A model generated the notes under the pieces. The model made no database searches, was not told the DNA's origin, and was given only the letters and a program-made list of their open reading frames with translations. From positions 6,840,501 through 6,904,500 of the forward strand of contig JAMJFZ010003581.1 of the NCBI GenBank assembly GCA_026225945.1: a stretch of 64,000 bases of DNA, read 5' to 3'. The DNA is from Cricetomys ansorgei (lineage: Eukaryota; Chordata; Mammalia; Rodentia; Nesomyidae). Positions 1 through 9,620 of this stretch are shown here, piece after piece. Position 1 is the stretch's first letter, and every line of letters begins with the position of its first letter. The position numbers and the translations under genes were made by a program.

Positions 1-386
1 CTGTGTGTCAGAATTCTGCAGGTTCACTTCTTTAAAGAAGCTCAAAGGGAATCCATTTAGGAAGTGGCCAGTGTGATGGGGGCAGCTTTGAATCTTCTTG
101 TAAACAAACAGCAACCAGAGAATTCCTGAAAGGGGGGGGGGGCGCTGCAAAATGCATTTTAGGGGAAGTCAAGTTAGGGTTCTTGGGAACCTGTATTCTA
201 ACGATATTGTCTTCACTGAAAAATGAATTCCATTTCCTTGGGCTCTTTGGGGACTGTTCTGATAGGGAAAGAAACAGCTCTACCGATGTAATTGTGGGAG
301 ACAGCCTACAAACTATCATGACTCTGCTTTATGAATGAAGCAGTTTCCCCTCGCAGATGTACACTTGTTTTGGCACAAAGTGGTGA
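1..386. other. Unique noncoding sequence at window start
   Basis: No SINE, LINE or exon signal was recognised. The only marked feature is a run of 12 G at 131-142. Open frames here are short and lack any family resemblance. Confidence 0.5.
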
Positions 387-405
387 GCGCGCACGCGCGC
401 GCGCG

Positions 406-454
<49 letters not shown>
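387..454. repeat. Alternating (CG)n-(CA)n dinucleotide tract
   Basis: About 68 bp of almost uninterrupted alternating purine-pyrimidine: a GC/CG block (about 387-414) passes directly into an AC block (to 454). Such sequence is the classic substrate for left-handed Z-DNA. A CG repeat of this length is uncommon in a mammalian genome because of CpG decay. Confidence 0.97.
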
Positions 455-455
<1 letters not shown>

Positions 456-702
456 ATAAAGAAAAGTGAAAGGGCTTGTATTTCAGCTTTGAATTCCTAT
501 CTGGATATATTGAGAATATTCCATGCGTATATATTAGCATTATCATGAAATAAATCCTGCACTTATAGGAAGGGCAGTAAGATTCTCCCAGTTATTGGTT
601 GGTGAGATGGATACTCGTGTTTCTTTTCAACAACCTAGGCGGGATCTCTGCAAATTCTCTAGGATAAAAATTCAGGTGTTTTCCGTGGACAACAGATAGT
701 TA
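455..702. other. Unique noncoding sequence
   Basis: No repeat family or coding signal recognised. Confidence 0.5.
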
Positions 703-730
703 CCCCCCCCCCCCCCCCCCCCCCACCCCC
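703..730. repeat. Poly(C) tract
   Basis: Twenty-two consecutive C (703-724), then A and six more C. Long poly(C)/poly(G) is rare in mammals and length-unstable. The exact count may be a sequencing or assembly artefact. Confidence 0.95.
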
Positions 731-1134
731 CGCCAACGGTCTGGCTTCTCAATTTCCCCATCTGTCCCCAGTCCACCATAAAGCAAAGCTGAAGCTTTCG
801 GGACCGTCTGAGGGCTTTGCTCAGAGGTTTTTATTTGAGGGGAAAGAAAGTCTCACGCAGTGGGTTTTAGGTCACTGGAGGTTGTAAGCAACAACTGAGG
901 TCAGGCAACATCTCATTTCCTGTCCCTTAATGTTTCTGAGTCCTGTGGGTTTGCAGGACGCAGCCCTAGACAAGCTGCAAGGAGTGCAAAGGGCAAGGGA
1001 AGACTCACATCTTTCCTCAGTTTAGAAGCCCGCCCCTTTTGTCTGAGAGCCCGAAGGCTTGCATTAGTTGAATTCTGATTGCACAAGGCCAGCAGAAAAC
1101 ACACTGAAAAACATCGTCTCCTTTCCTTGCAGGG

Positions 1135-1370
1135 CAACGCGCCCCACGCGTGTGACATCGAGAGACGCGATGGATGCGCCTTGCTCTTACTGTGCGGGTC
1201 CTGGGAACATGTGGGCCACTGGAGCCCATTGGTGTTGAGGACATAGAATCAGCAGCTGCTGGGGTCGCGAGCCGCACGGGCCCTCCCTGCTCTCGTTCTC
1301 ACCCTAAGGGCTAAGGCAACCGAGAAAGGTCGGTTCGGGAGTAGGTAAAGGGGCGGCACCCCAATGGCTG
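1135..1370. promoter_or_regulatory. Small CpG-rich patch
   Basis: CpG dinucleotides are locally enriched (ACGCGCC and CACGCGTG near 1138-1152, GACGCGATG near 1164, GTCGCGAGCCGCACGGG near 1264), well above the surrounding DNA. No TATA box, exon or family match was recognised. It could be a weak CpG island, an orphan island or an enhancer. Confidence 0.35.
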
Positions 1371-2957
1371 CTGGGGGGGAGGGGTCCCAGAGCTCTGTAA
1401 AGCCCCACTGCCGCTAGCTGTCACTTCGGGGCCCTAGACGCAGAGGCACCGTGGCCTGGAAAAGTCCAGAGAATTGCCCCCACCCACACTCTCCTGAAGT
1501 GTGGCTATAAACTGAGAACTGTCACACTTAGGTAGGTAGGCTCCCTTAGAAGACCAGCTCTCTAGGTGAGCATCCGCGAAGGTGTGGCTACATTTACCTG
1601 GCTGGAGCCCTTCCCCAACCCTGGGGGTGGGGGGTGTGTGTGTTCCCATCCTTTCCTCTCTTCCGCTTTCACGTCGGACCCCCGCCCCCTTGCTTTCTTT
1701 AGCCAGGCTGGCTACGTTTATCTGATAATTGAGTTATTAAAAGATTTGGTTTCCTTGGGCTTATAAATCAATAAACAGTAGGATTAACACAAGAGTTTGC
1801 CTTTTAAGTCAAGGAAAACGTTCAAGGCGAGATCCTTTTGAGTTTTGTTTTCAAACCAAACAGGTGCATTGCAGTTCTCTTCTCTCCCCTGCACTCTGTA
1901 GACATCTTATCCAGGCCCACATGCGCCCCCCACCCCTTTACTAAATGCTGGGGTTCCAAAACAGCAAAAGACCTAAGAGTATGCCAGTGACAGCCGGAGT
2001 TCCCTGGGGGTTCTTTCAGGCCTTTCTTTGTGAAGTCTCCTACTTGCATTCCGGGAGTTTGTTTCTAGGTGAGGATTCCATCTCCAGGGACCTTTAACTC
2101 CTATATCAACCAGGATGTAGCTTTCTTATCTCCACTTTCTCGGACTTATCTTGCATTTTCTTTACCCGACCTCCTCACCTTTAGCTTTTCCCACTGCCAC
2201 ATACAGAACCCAAGAGGCTTTCAAAGATCCGATGTTTGTTTTCATTGGCCAAGGAAACCACTTTCACTTAGCAAGTTATTTCATATCCTATGAAAACTTA
2301 GGTCGAATGGAAAGTCCCGAACCCCTAATTTATCTACACACTTCCTCCGTGGATACAAGACCCATCCCTAGTTAGAGAACTGATATAAAATTTGTCAGCA
2401 CACCTGATATGTTGTACTTGTAATGCATTTATGTGGAAAGGAAATGATGACTTTAAACCACCTGACACTGCCTCAAGAGCTCCGACAGCGTTTCCCCCCC
2501 TTTGCTGATGTATATTAAATTATTGGTGGAAAAAAAAAAGAAGTATTGAAATTCCTTTGTTTTGTTTAAAAAATAGTAACGGAGTGAACACTATTCTTCT
2601 TTAAATGCCAAAATTGATTCCCCTTTTGAGTTTGTCTCTAACTCATTGTAACATTGTTTTTACCACCCAGTCAAGAAATACAACGGCCTCTTCTTGAGAT
2701 CACTCTGGAGGGTATCCGTGTTAAGTTTGTATATATTTATTTATGCTTAATTTAATGGGAATGTGTAAATATGATGAGCAAGTAGTTTGGGATTATTTAT
2801 CTGTGAATCTATACCTCTGTGAATGGGTGGTTAAAAAAAAAAAAAAACCCTTGACCTTAGATAGAATCCTATCTGAATTTTTCTGTTCTTTATAGGCAAG
2901 CTGTTATGGTATTGGGTAGAAATTGGTTTTTTGTCCAGTGTTAATCTGATTCACATA
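1371..2957. other. Unique, moderately GC-rich noncoding stretch grading into AT-rich sequence
   Basis: No transposable element is recognisable over about 1.6 kb, which is unusual in this repeat-rich genome. The second half is AT-rich with long T/A runs and resembles a 3' untranslated region or a constrained noncoding segment. Frames on the plus strand at 2069-2375 are short and show no family features. Confidence 0.4.
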
Positions 2958-2991
2958 AATAAAAAGATTGTTGTGTTTTTGTTGTGTTCTC
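2958..2991 (+). terminator. Candidate poly(A) signal with GT-rich downstream element
   Basis: A canonical AATAAA (2958-2963) is followed within 5-28 nt by a GT-rich stretch (about 2968-2991, repeated TTGTTGTG), the usual arrangement of a cleavage and polyadenylation site. No upstream coding exon was found, so the transcript would be a 3' UTR or a noncoding RNA from outside or unseen. AATAAA is frequent by chance in AT-rich DNA. Confidence 0.3.
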
Positions 2992-4496
2992 ATCTTAAAC
3001 ATAGCTATTGTTTCACTCTACAGAAAGAAAGAGATATAGCCAAAAACTTTCTTTTTGCCCTCTCTCATTGAAGTACATTAAGTGTTTTTGTTAAAAGAAA
3101 TACAATAAATTTTGATTTATCAGAAAAATGAACACTTTTGTTTCCAGTAGGAGGTGCTTTTATTTTTAAATTTTCAAATGGATACTAGTTCCAATCATAT
3201 TTGTAATAAAAGCTCATGTTAACTGCATTTTATTGTTTATTTTTATCCCTGAAAGACAGGAAAGGGACACTTATATTTCCTTGCTGGGTGACTAGAAGAT
3301 TCTGGGTCCAAGTTAAAGATGCTTTGTAGTTAGTGGATGGGGTAGAAGTTTCTTGGTGGTGTTGTACACACCTCTAAACTGGGTGTTGTCTTCTGCACTT
3401 GGAGACATGGTCTCTGGAGGGGTTAAATGGTCCATTTCAGGATGGAGTCCCATCCTCACTTCATCAGTATAAAAGCCTCTGCAAATAGGTGATGAAAAAC
3501 CTCCTTGGCTAAGAAGTTGTGAGAGTTGTACATGGCTTAGAAGGCTGTTTCTTATCCTGGGTTCTGAGGTTGCTTACAAGCAGCCAGTTTTTCTTACTTT
3601 GGTTAAGGGACTTTGGCTTAGCTCAGTAAGCTTCAGTGACTAAACATCTCAATCTGTATTTTGTTCCAAGGTGGAGGTATCTTCCTGGAGGCCAGGAAAG
3701 CAAAGTCATTCAAGATATTATTCAGTTTATACAAGTAACTGCCTCTTTGGGGACATGGCAAGCTTTATCCGTCCTTTCCCACACCATCATTGCTTAACAT
3801 AATTATAAAAAGCAGAAACAGCAACCAGTACATGCATACAGAAATGGTACATTTTGAGCTCATATTACATAAGAGTGCTTAACATATAGTTGGTGCTCAA
3901 GTAATTAATAGCATACCTTTCGTAAATTTTCCATTTTTTTTCAAACCAGTCTTTTCCATTTGGATTTTCCTATAGAGAAAAACAGAAGAAATAGTACAAT
4001 GTGTTTTATGTGAGGGTTTCCAATTCTTGTATCATTTATTAATTTAAAGGGAAGGGAGTTGTCATGGCTAGAACTGTAAACAATGTGCTCAAAAATAAAA
4101 GGAGAGAACAAAGAAGTAAGAGTGCAAACAAAATAAAACAAAACAAAACGGAAATCTCACAGGGAGAGTCATTATGGGTGTATTCGATCTATATAGCTTA
4201 AAAGAAAATTTGCGATATGTCTTAGTCTCCTGGTCAGTTGTGTTAATATTAAATTTCCTTTTCATTTGCTTTACAGAGTGTGGGGCTGCTTAGCACTGAT
4301 CTTATATAAAGAGAGTTGTGGGTTATTTTCTCTTTATGACAAGTTTTCCTACAGCAGGTGAACATTAGCCCTAGAAAAACAGACAAATAATCTATTATCC
4401 CACAGGTAAACTCTGGACCACCATGACTGTCCCACAACCTTTTGGTAAGAACTCAATGACCTTTATAAGCAAAACTCCAGATCTAAAAAGACATAA
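2992..4496. other. Unique AT-rich noncoding sequence
   Basis: No SINE or L1 recognised over 1.5 kb. Several further AATAAA motifs occur (for example near 3102 and 3204), as expected in AT-rich DNA. No coding signal. Confidence 0.45.
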
Positions 4497-4552
4497 CTGT
4501 GTGTGTGTGTGGGGGGGGAGGATGGAGGGAGGGAGAGAGGGAGGAAGGGAAA
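4497..4552 (+). repeat. GT/G-rich purine tract with G-quadruplex potential
   Basis: A short TG repeat runs into G8 (4511-4518) and then GGGA-type repeats. G-runs of three or more lie at 4511-4518, 4527-4529, 4531-4533, 4539-4541 and 4547-4549, enough for an intramolecular quadruplex on the plus strand. Confidence 0.85.
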
Positions 4553-4940
4553 GAATGGTTAACATGGGACAAGACCCTGGAGGAAGTAAGGAAGAGGTAG
4601 AGTCTCAGCCCTCTCCCTGGAGCTCTTGAGAGCAGCCACAAAACTTAACCTGATTCTACCCCAACCCTACCACTAGCTTAAGGTTCTGATGAAGGTAGAA
4701 GTTTAACAGTTTAGAAAGTTAAGATGTTTTTCTTTTTTTTTTATTTGAAAACAAGTGATCCTTCCTTGGGGGTGAGGGTGGGGGCTGTGAATTCTTTCCT
4801 TTTCAGAAGGTGCACACAGCTCCCAGACCCCCTAGCCGCCTTTTGCGGTCAGACTTTTCCAGCAATGGTTGTCTGTCCTGATAAAGACTCAGAAATTAAA
4901 CATGCAGCGCACAAGTCCATTAACTTTAGCTTCCCATTAA

Positions 4941-5419
4941 TCTATTTATAACAGAGCCAGCGGAGCTCTATAAATATGGTCCTATAAAATTGAAGTCTTT
5001 CCCATAAATCTTCCAAGTTGTTTATTTACATGTATTTCCTGGCCCTGTAATGATCCTCCTGAAAACTCGAGGAAGATTCTAGCAGACCCCACCCAGGATG
5101 GCTTGTGCGCTCAAAGCTTTAGACAGGCGGGCCTGGGAGGAAGGTAGAACCGGGAGGGTGAAATTCATTTTTCCTCCTTGACTTGGTTTCCTTGTGTCTA
5201 TCCCAAACCCGTCCTCTCCTTACTCCCCATCACGAGCCTCATGTTGATTTATATCGTCATAAACAGCTTTCTTGCTACTGTATTTCCTCTCATAGCTTGG
5301 GGTGAGCTCCTTTTTCACGTCCCCGGCAGCCACTCCTTTCAAATCAGGCCTCATAAATAACCTCAAGGGCTCGCTCAAGATGAGATCCGTCAAATGTCTT
5401 CCGGCGTCCACTTTTATAG
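4941..5419. promoter_or_regulatory. Cluster of ATAAA/TTTAT (HOX/CDX- or MEF2-like) motifs next to the CpG island
   Basis: Within 480 bp there are TTTATA at 4945, CTATAAATATGG at 4968, CCTATAAAAT at 4981, CCCATAAATC at 5001, TTTATTTAC at 5021, a facing pair TTTATA...CATAAAC at 5248-5264, CTCATAAATAA at 5350 and CTTTTATAG at 5411. YMATAAA is the known preference of posterior HOX and CDX homeodomain proteins; the 4968 site also resembles MEF2 or CArG motifs. The segment is repeat-free and adjoins the CpG island. Read on the minus strand, the 5411 site is a TATA-like CTATAAAAG. Function is inferred. Confidence 0.35.
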
Positions 5420-5439
5420 TTTGGGTCTCTCCGTGGCCC

Positions 5440-5825
5440 TTCCCCAAGGTCACAGGTTGGTGCGGTGCCATCGACGTTTACGCACGCCGGCGGAGAACCG
5501 CTATTTGGAAACTCGGCACTGAAGAAGTCCTGCGTTCAGGGGAGCGTCTTGCAGGCGCGTGCACGCCGCGTGCGCGCCTCGGCTTTGCACCGAGCCAGCG
5601 CACCGCGCGCCTGCGGCCCCGCGTCCGCCAACGTTCTCCGGGACGGCTGACCGAGCACGAGCGCGCACGCGCGGGCGCCCACGCACGCGCACTCCCACGG
5701 ACGCTGAAGCGCTCCAGGGCGGATCCCCAGCAACCGCAGTCCCGCTGGCCCGCTGCCTTGGCTAGGGCCTCCCTTGCACGCCCTGGGGATCCACTGGCGC
5801 TGGCATTGCAGAAGGCTGCAGCGTG
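5440..5825. promoter_or_regulatory. CpG island, probable promoter or enhancer
   Basis: Dense CpG content over roughly 380 bp contrasts sharply with flanking DNA. It contains several NRF1-like palindromic motifs of the GCGCACGCGC type (5663-5672, 5681-5691 and others). CpG islands of this kind usually mark promoters of housekeeping or developmental genes or of noncoding RNAs. No first exon, splice donor or known protein start was recognised, so direction is unknown. Long frames crossing it on both strands are explained by base composition. Confidence 0.75.
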
Positions 5826-5838
5826 GGCAGCACCCACA

Positions 5839-5975
5839 CTTCTTTTCCCTTTCCTTTCCTTTCCTTTCCTTCCCTCCCTTCCCCTTTCCACTTTTCCTTC
5901 CTTCCTTTCTTCCTTCCTTCCTTTCTTCCTTCCTTCCTTTCTTCCTTCCTCTCCGCTTCCCCTTCCCTTCCTTTC
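5839..5975. repeat. Polypyrimidine (CCTTT)n/(CTTC)n tract
   Basis: About 135 bp of nearly pure C/T on the plus strand, first CCTTT pentamers, then CTTC tetramers, directly downstream of the CpG island. Long homopurine-homopyrimidine mirror tracts can form triplex (H-) DNA. Confidence 0.95.
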
Positions 5976-6179
5976 TCCCCGCCACCCCCCACCCACCAAA
6001 GCTTCTTTTGCACAGATCGAGGGTTTGTCACAGAACTTCAACGGTTTGACTCTGGTCCCAAGCGATCACCTACCCGCCCAGAGCCTATTGGTTCCTGCTT
6101 CTGCTCTCCGGAGGGCGAAGGGAGGCGTGGGGAGGTCGTGGGAGGGAACAGTTACACCTGCTGCCCAGAGAGCCCTCTG

Positions 6180-6640
6180 CATAAAAATGCTCTTTAATTT
6201 TTAGAAAAGCCGCATAATGGCTGACGGCCTTACCAAAGCGTGACCTGCTCAGGCCTACCAGTTAAAGTCCCAGGCGTGCCTGCTCTCAGACTTTAGCAAA
6301 CACTTCAAGGATGTGGTTGTCAGATGTCATTAGCCAAAGCGTGCTCACCAGGCATTTGATTAAGAAGGAGGAGGAAATAGCTATGGTGTCTAAGTGTAGA
6401 ATTTGTGGTGGTGGTGGCGGCGGCGGCGGGATGTCAAAATGTTTCCACTTGAGCAGACAAATGTCCCAAGTGATCTGGGCAAAAACGGGCTGGCATTTGA
6501 GCAGTGGGGTACAGAGATGAACTCATCTGGGGTGGAAACTCCCCCAAACTGGTTCTACTACAGGGACTGGCTTTTGTGATCAAGCCCTGTCAGCCCAGCC
6601 AGCCTGGAATCAACATCCCAACCCCCCAGTTAACCACCTC
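6180..6640. other. Unique noncoding sequence flanking the CpG island
   Basis: Repeat-free apart from the short (GGT)n(GGC)n tract at about 6405-6430. The base composition and long unbroken unique text resemble a conserved noncoding element, but conservation cannot be measured here. Confidence 0.3.
6405..6430 (+). repeat. Short (GGT)n(GGC)n triplet repeat
   Basis: Four GGT/GTG units merge into four GGC units. In one frame it reads as polyglycine, but the surrounding frame has no coding features. Confidence 0.9.
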
Positions 6641-7194
6641 AGCACAAACGGGCTAAGGGCTATTTCGGTTGACAGAATGCAACCTGCAATCGAATTTCTA
6701 AGGAATTGGAATATACAACAATGGATTTAAGAAAAAAAAAAAGTGTAAATTTCCCTTTCCTTATAGGGAGGAAGTGGGGGAACACAAGCCATTGCAAAGG
6801 AAGCAAGCAAGCACGGAAACAAACTAAACTTTAGCCCTCTTTAGGCTGTTTCTCATCAAACAAATACAAAACAAACATTTTTCGTGACTGTGTTAACTTG
6901 GCAACCAGAGTCTCAAGCTTTGACTAGAATGAATTCGTTGTAAGCGTTATCCCTGATAAATGGTTTTGCCAGGTGACCAGATGAGCGACAAGCCTTGGAC
7001 ATGGCAGCTCAGGCTGCTTGGGGCTGCAGCTGCACGGTACACAAGAGCTCACTCTTGAAACTGCAGTGTTCAGAGTGTACATCAAGCAGGCACAACAAAG
7101 CAATGTTTACCCAAGTGAATTTTCTTTGTCCTGACAGGGCCATGTGTTAAAGCTCTTGCTTTTGTTTTGCTCTTTTAAAATGTCTTTTCTTTTC
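6641..7194. other. Unique noncoding sequence
   Basis: No mobile element or exon recognised. Confidence 0.45.
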
Positions 7195-7312
7195 TGGGTG
7201 GTGTTGGTCCGCAGGCTTTTAATCCAGCACTCCAGTTTGAGGCCAGCCTGGTCTACAGAGTGAATTTCAGGACAGCCAGAGTTATAACAGTTACAACCCT
7301 GTCTCGGAAAAC
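7195..7312 (+). mobile_element. B1 SINE, internally deleted
   Basis: 7SL-derived B1 in sense orientation: TTTAATCC near 7218, GAGGCCAGCCTGGTCTACAG at 7239, and a CCTGTCTC tail at 7298. The middle of the first half is missing. Confidence 0.85.
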
Positions 7313-7343
7313 CTTTTCCTCCCTCCCTTCCTTCCTTCCTTTC

Positions 7344-7470
7344 TTTTTTTTAATGTTTGAAGACAGAGTTTCTCTGTGTAGCCCTGGCTGTCCTGGAACT
7401 CATTCTGTAAACTATACTGGCCTCAGACTTAGGAATCTGTCTGTCTCTGCCTCCTGAGTGTTTAAATCTC
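7344..7470 (-). mobile_element. B1 SINE
   Basis: Antisense B1 (GTTTCTCTGTGTAGCCCTGG near 7369, GTCCTGGAACTCATTCTGTA near 7390), truncated before the usual 5' end. It faces the B1 at 7195-7312 across a 31-bp (CCTT)n-rich spacer, forming an inverted pair. Confidence 0.92.
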
Positions 7471-7479
7471 TTATACTTT

Positions 7480-9000
7480 AGCTCTCCTCCTTTCTAGATA
7501 AAATTCTTGGGGCTTGCAAGGTCTGAAGCAGATTCAAGGCTGACTTTGTTGGTCTGTTGTTCCATACGGTTTCACTGTTTTTAGGGATACAGGATAAGGA
7601 GCCACAGGCATGAGCCCAGCTAACAAAATGGGCCCAATTGGTGAGTCATTTGCTTTTATGTTCTACCTAAATATTCTTTTATTTTTTTCATCGATAGGGG
7701 CCAGTCAAGACAATGGAGCCACATAATCCAAAGAAGGATCAAACTGATCCGGGTCGTCGTGACCTTTTACCCTTTCTTTAATTCTCAATACTGAACATCT
7801 GTGTTTGGTGGTCAATGTCTGAAAGTAATAAAGACAATTAGAGTTTTTTTTTTTTTTTTTCTTGGAAGGGGGTTGGGTGCTAGTGAAGAGAGGTTAAGTC
7901 TCTGTGGATGACACCCTTTGCAGGCTGCATCTAGAAGAGTATTATCCACCGAGCCTTCCCCTTCACAAGCCCCACGATTGAAATGAAGGGGGAATACCTG
8001 CTAAAACTACAAGCTTGTCATGTTGCTTCTGTCCTCGTTTTCATTAGTTGGTAGAGTTATTTATTTCAAAAATGTTCAGTTGTCACTTCTACATCAGGGA
8101 AATGAGACAACACCTAGCCCTCTCCTGGCCTGTTCTAAGCTTCTGCTTGTGAGGACTGCTGAGCCAAGCCCCTAAAGCCAGTCTCACTTTCTCAACAACT
8201 TTGTGGTATAAACATGAACCAATACCAAAGCTGTGCTAACTACCTGGATAATATATAAACACCCACCACACAATTTATTGAAATGTATTTAGCTCTTCAG
8301 TACGCAAAACTGAAAAATCCACTAATCTTGAGCCAATTGAAAAGGGTCAAAGATCTGAAACAATAAGATAGTTCAGAGATAACCAATTAGAGAAATTTAT
8401 GTCCAACACAAATGTCAAGAGTGAAAAAGCCCTACATTTTCTCAGTACACACTGTCCTTACGGCGCCCAGCTGTAGTCTTTTGATAATTCAAACCTTGTT
8501 TCTTATAAAGGGCACACATGTGATCTCCATGGAGCCAAGCTGCTTCCTTAGGAACGGAGGACACTACATAACAGTTTAAAACTCCTGGGTGCAGCTGAAA
8601 CAAGTCAAAATATCTCTGTCTCTGTATTTATAAATCTCTAGGATCTCAGTTGCAGTGAGACATCTTTGCTAATGAAGGACATTTGGAAAAGTGGCCTAAA
8701 TTTGTAGAAGTGGGTGTGTCCAAGAACCGGAGCATGGAACCTGAAAAGGAGCATTGAGTTTTCCAATCACCTGGATGCTGGATGGCTGCACTGCATGTCA
8801 CCATTCTAATGTGTACACAAAAACAAGAATTTGCAGTTGAATAGTTGAATGGTTCTACTTCTAATCACATATGTGCAAATGCACACAAAGACGGCTGTTT
8901 TCACTCATCATTTCCTCTTGATGTTAAACATGTGTTGGGAATTTTGGACTACTGACTTCTCCAGATCGTATTTGTGACTTTGTTCTTACACATGCATTTT
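7480..9000. other. Unique noncoding sequence, possible conserved islands
   Basis: No SINE or L1 was recognised over 1.5 kb apart from a poly(T) run near 7844-7860. Stretches near 7550-7820 and 7920-8110 have the mixed, non-repetitive texture of constrained noncoding DNA. Open frames are all short and unremarkable. Confidence 0.35.
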
Positions 9001-9179
9001 AGAAGCCTACAAGGTGATAACTAGGTTATTCTTCCTCTCTCCCCCGACCCACATTAATAACTCTGCCCTTCTTTTTCTCTTCCCCATTGATTCCCCCCCT
9101 CCCCAGCATTCTGTCAAGCAATAGGCTGTAAAATAGTTATCCAGACCAGCAGCCAGGCAAGTGCCGTTTGAGAGTAATT

Positions 9180-9620
9180 TCTGCCCCAAGCATTTAGCCC
9201 AGGGCAAAGCAAGCGTGCTCTCTAACTGATCAACCTGGATATTTCATTATTCATTAATTTACTGTTTAACCAAATCCCACTCATTATCAGAGGCAACGCT
9301 TGGCAGAGCCCAGTGAACAGTAGCAGTTGGTGTCAGGCGTGGAGAATTGGCCCATTTGATCCTGGGCTGCTTTATTATTCAACACCACTGACTGAGAAAA
9401 AGGTCCATGAATAATAAAGAGCCAAAGCGTGTTTGAACTGAGAAGCATGACACAGCCTTACAAAACAGCAGTTAGAAAATTAAAGGCAAGGTGGCCCAGA
9501 CTTTGCATTTTTTATCTTGGCTGTGGGCACAGACATTTATAGCCCTACATTGTTTTCAATTATTTTTTTAAGTCCTTAAGACAGAGGCATTTGTTTCAAT
9601 GGCACCCTTTCAAAACAGGC
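9180..9620. promoter_or_regulatory. Candidate conserved noncoding element with homeodomain-type sites
   Basis: About 440 bp of repeat-free sequence containing ATTCATTAATTTA (about 9250), TTTATTATTC (about 9371) and ATGAATAATAAAG (about 9407). Clustered TAAT/ATTA and TTTATT cores are typical of developmental enhancers. This is a texture-based judgement; no alignment was possible. Confidence 0.3.

Noticed and set aside
3102..3260. Additional AATAAA motifs as poly(A) sites
   Set aside because: They lie in AT-rich DNA and lack a convincing GT-rich downstream element, unlike the one at 2958.
5478..6041. A 187-codon minus-strand frame
   Set aside because: The N-terminal half is Lys/Glu/Gly/Arg repeats from the purine tract and the rest is Arg/Ala-rich CpG-island translation.
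5302..6204. A 300-codon plus-strand frame across the CpG island
   Set aside because: Composition is explained by GC-rich DNA and the downstream CT tract (long Ser/Phe/Leu/Pro repeats). No domain, no constrained start and equally long overlapping frames exist on the other strand.
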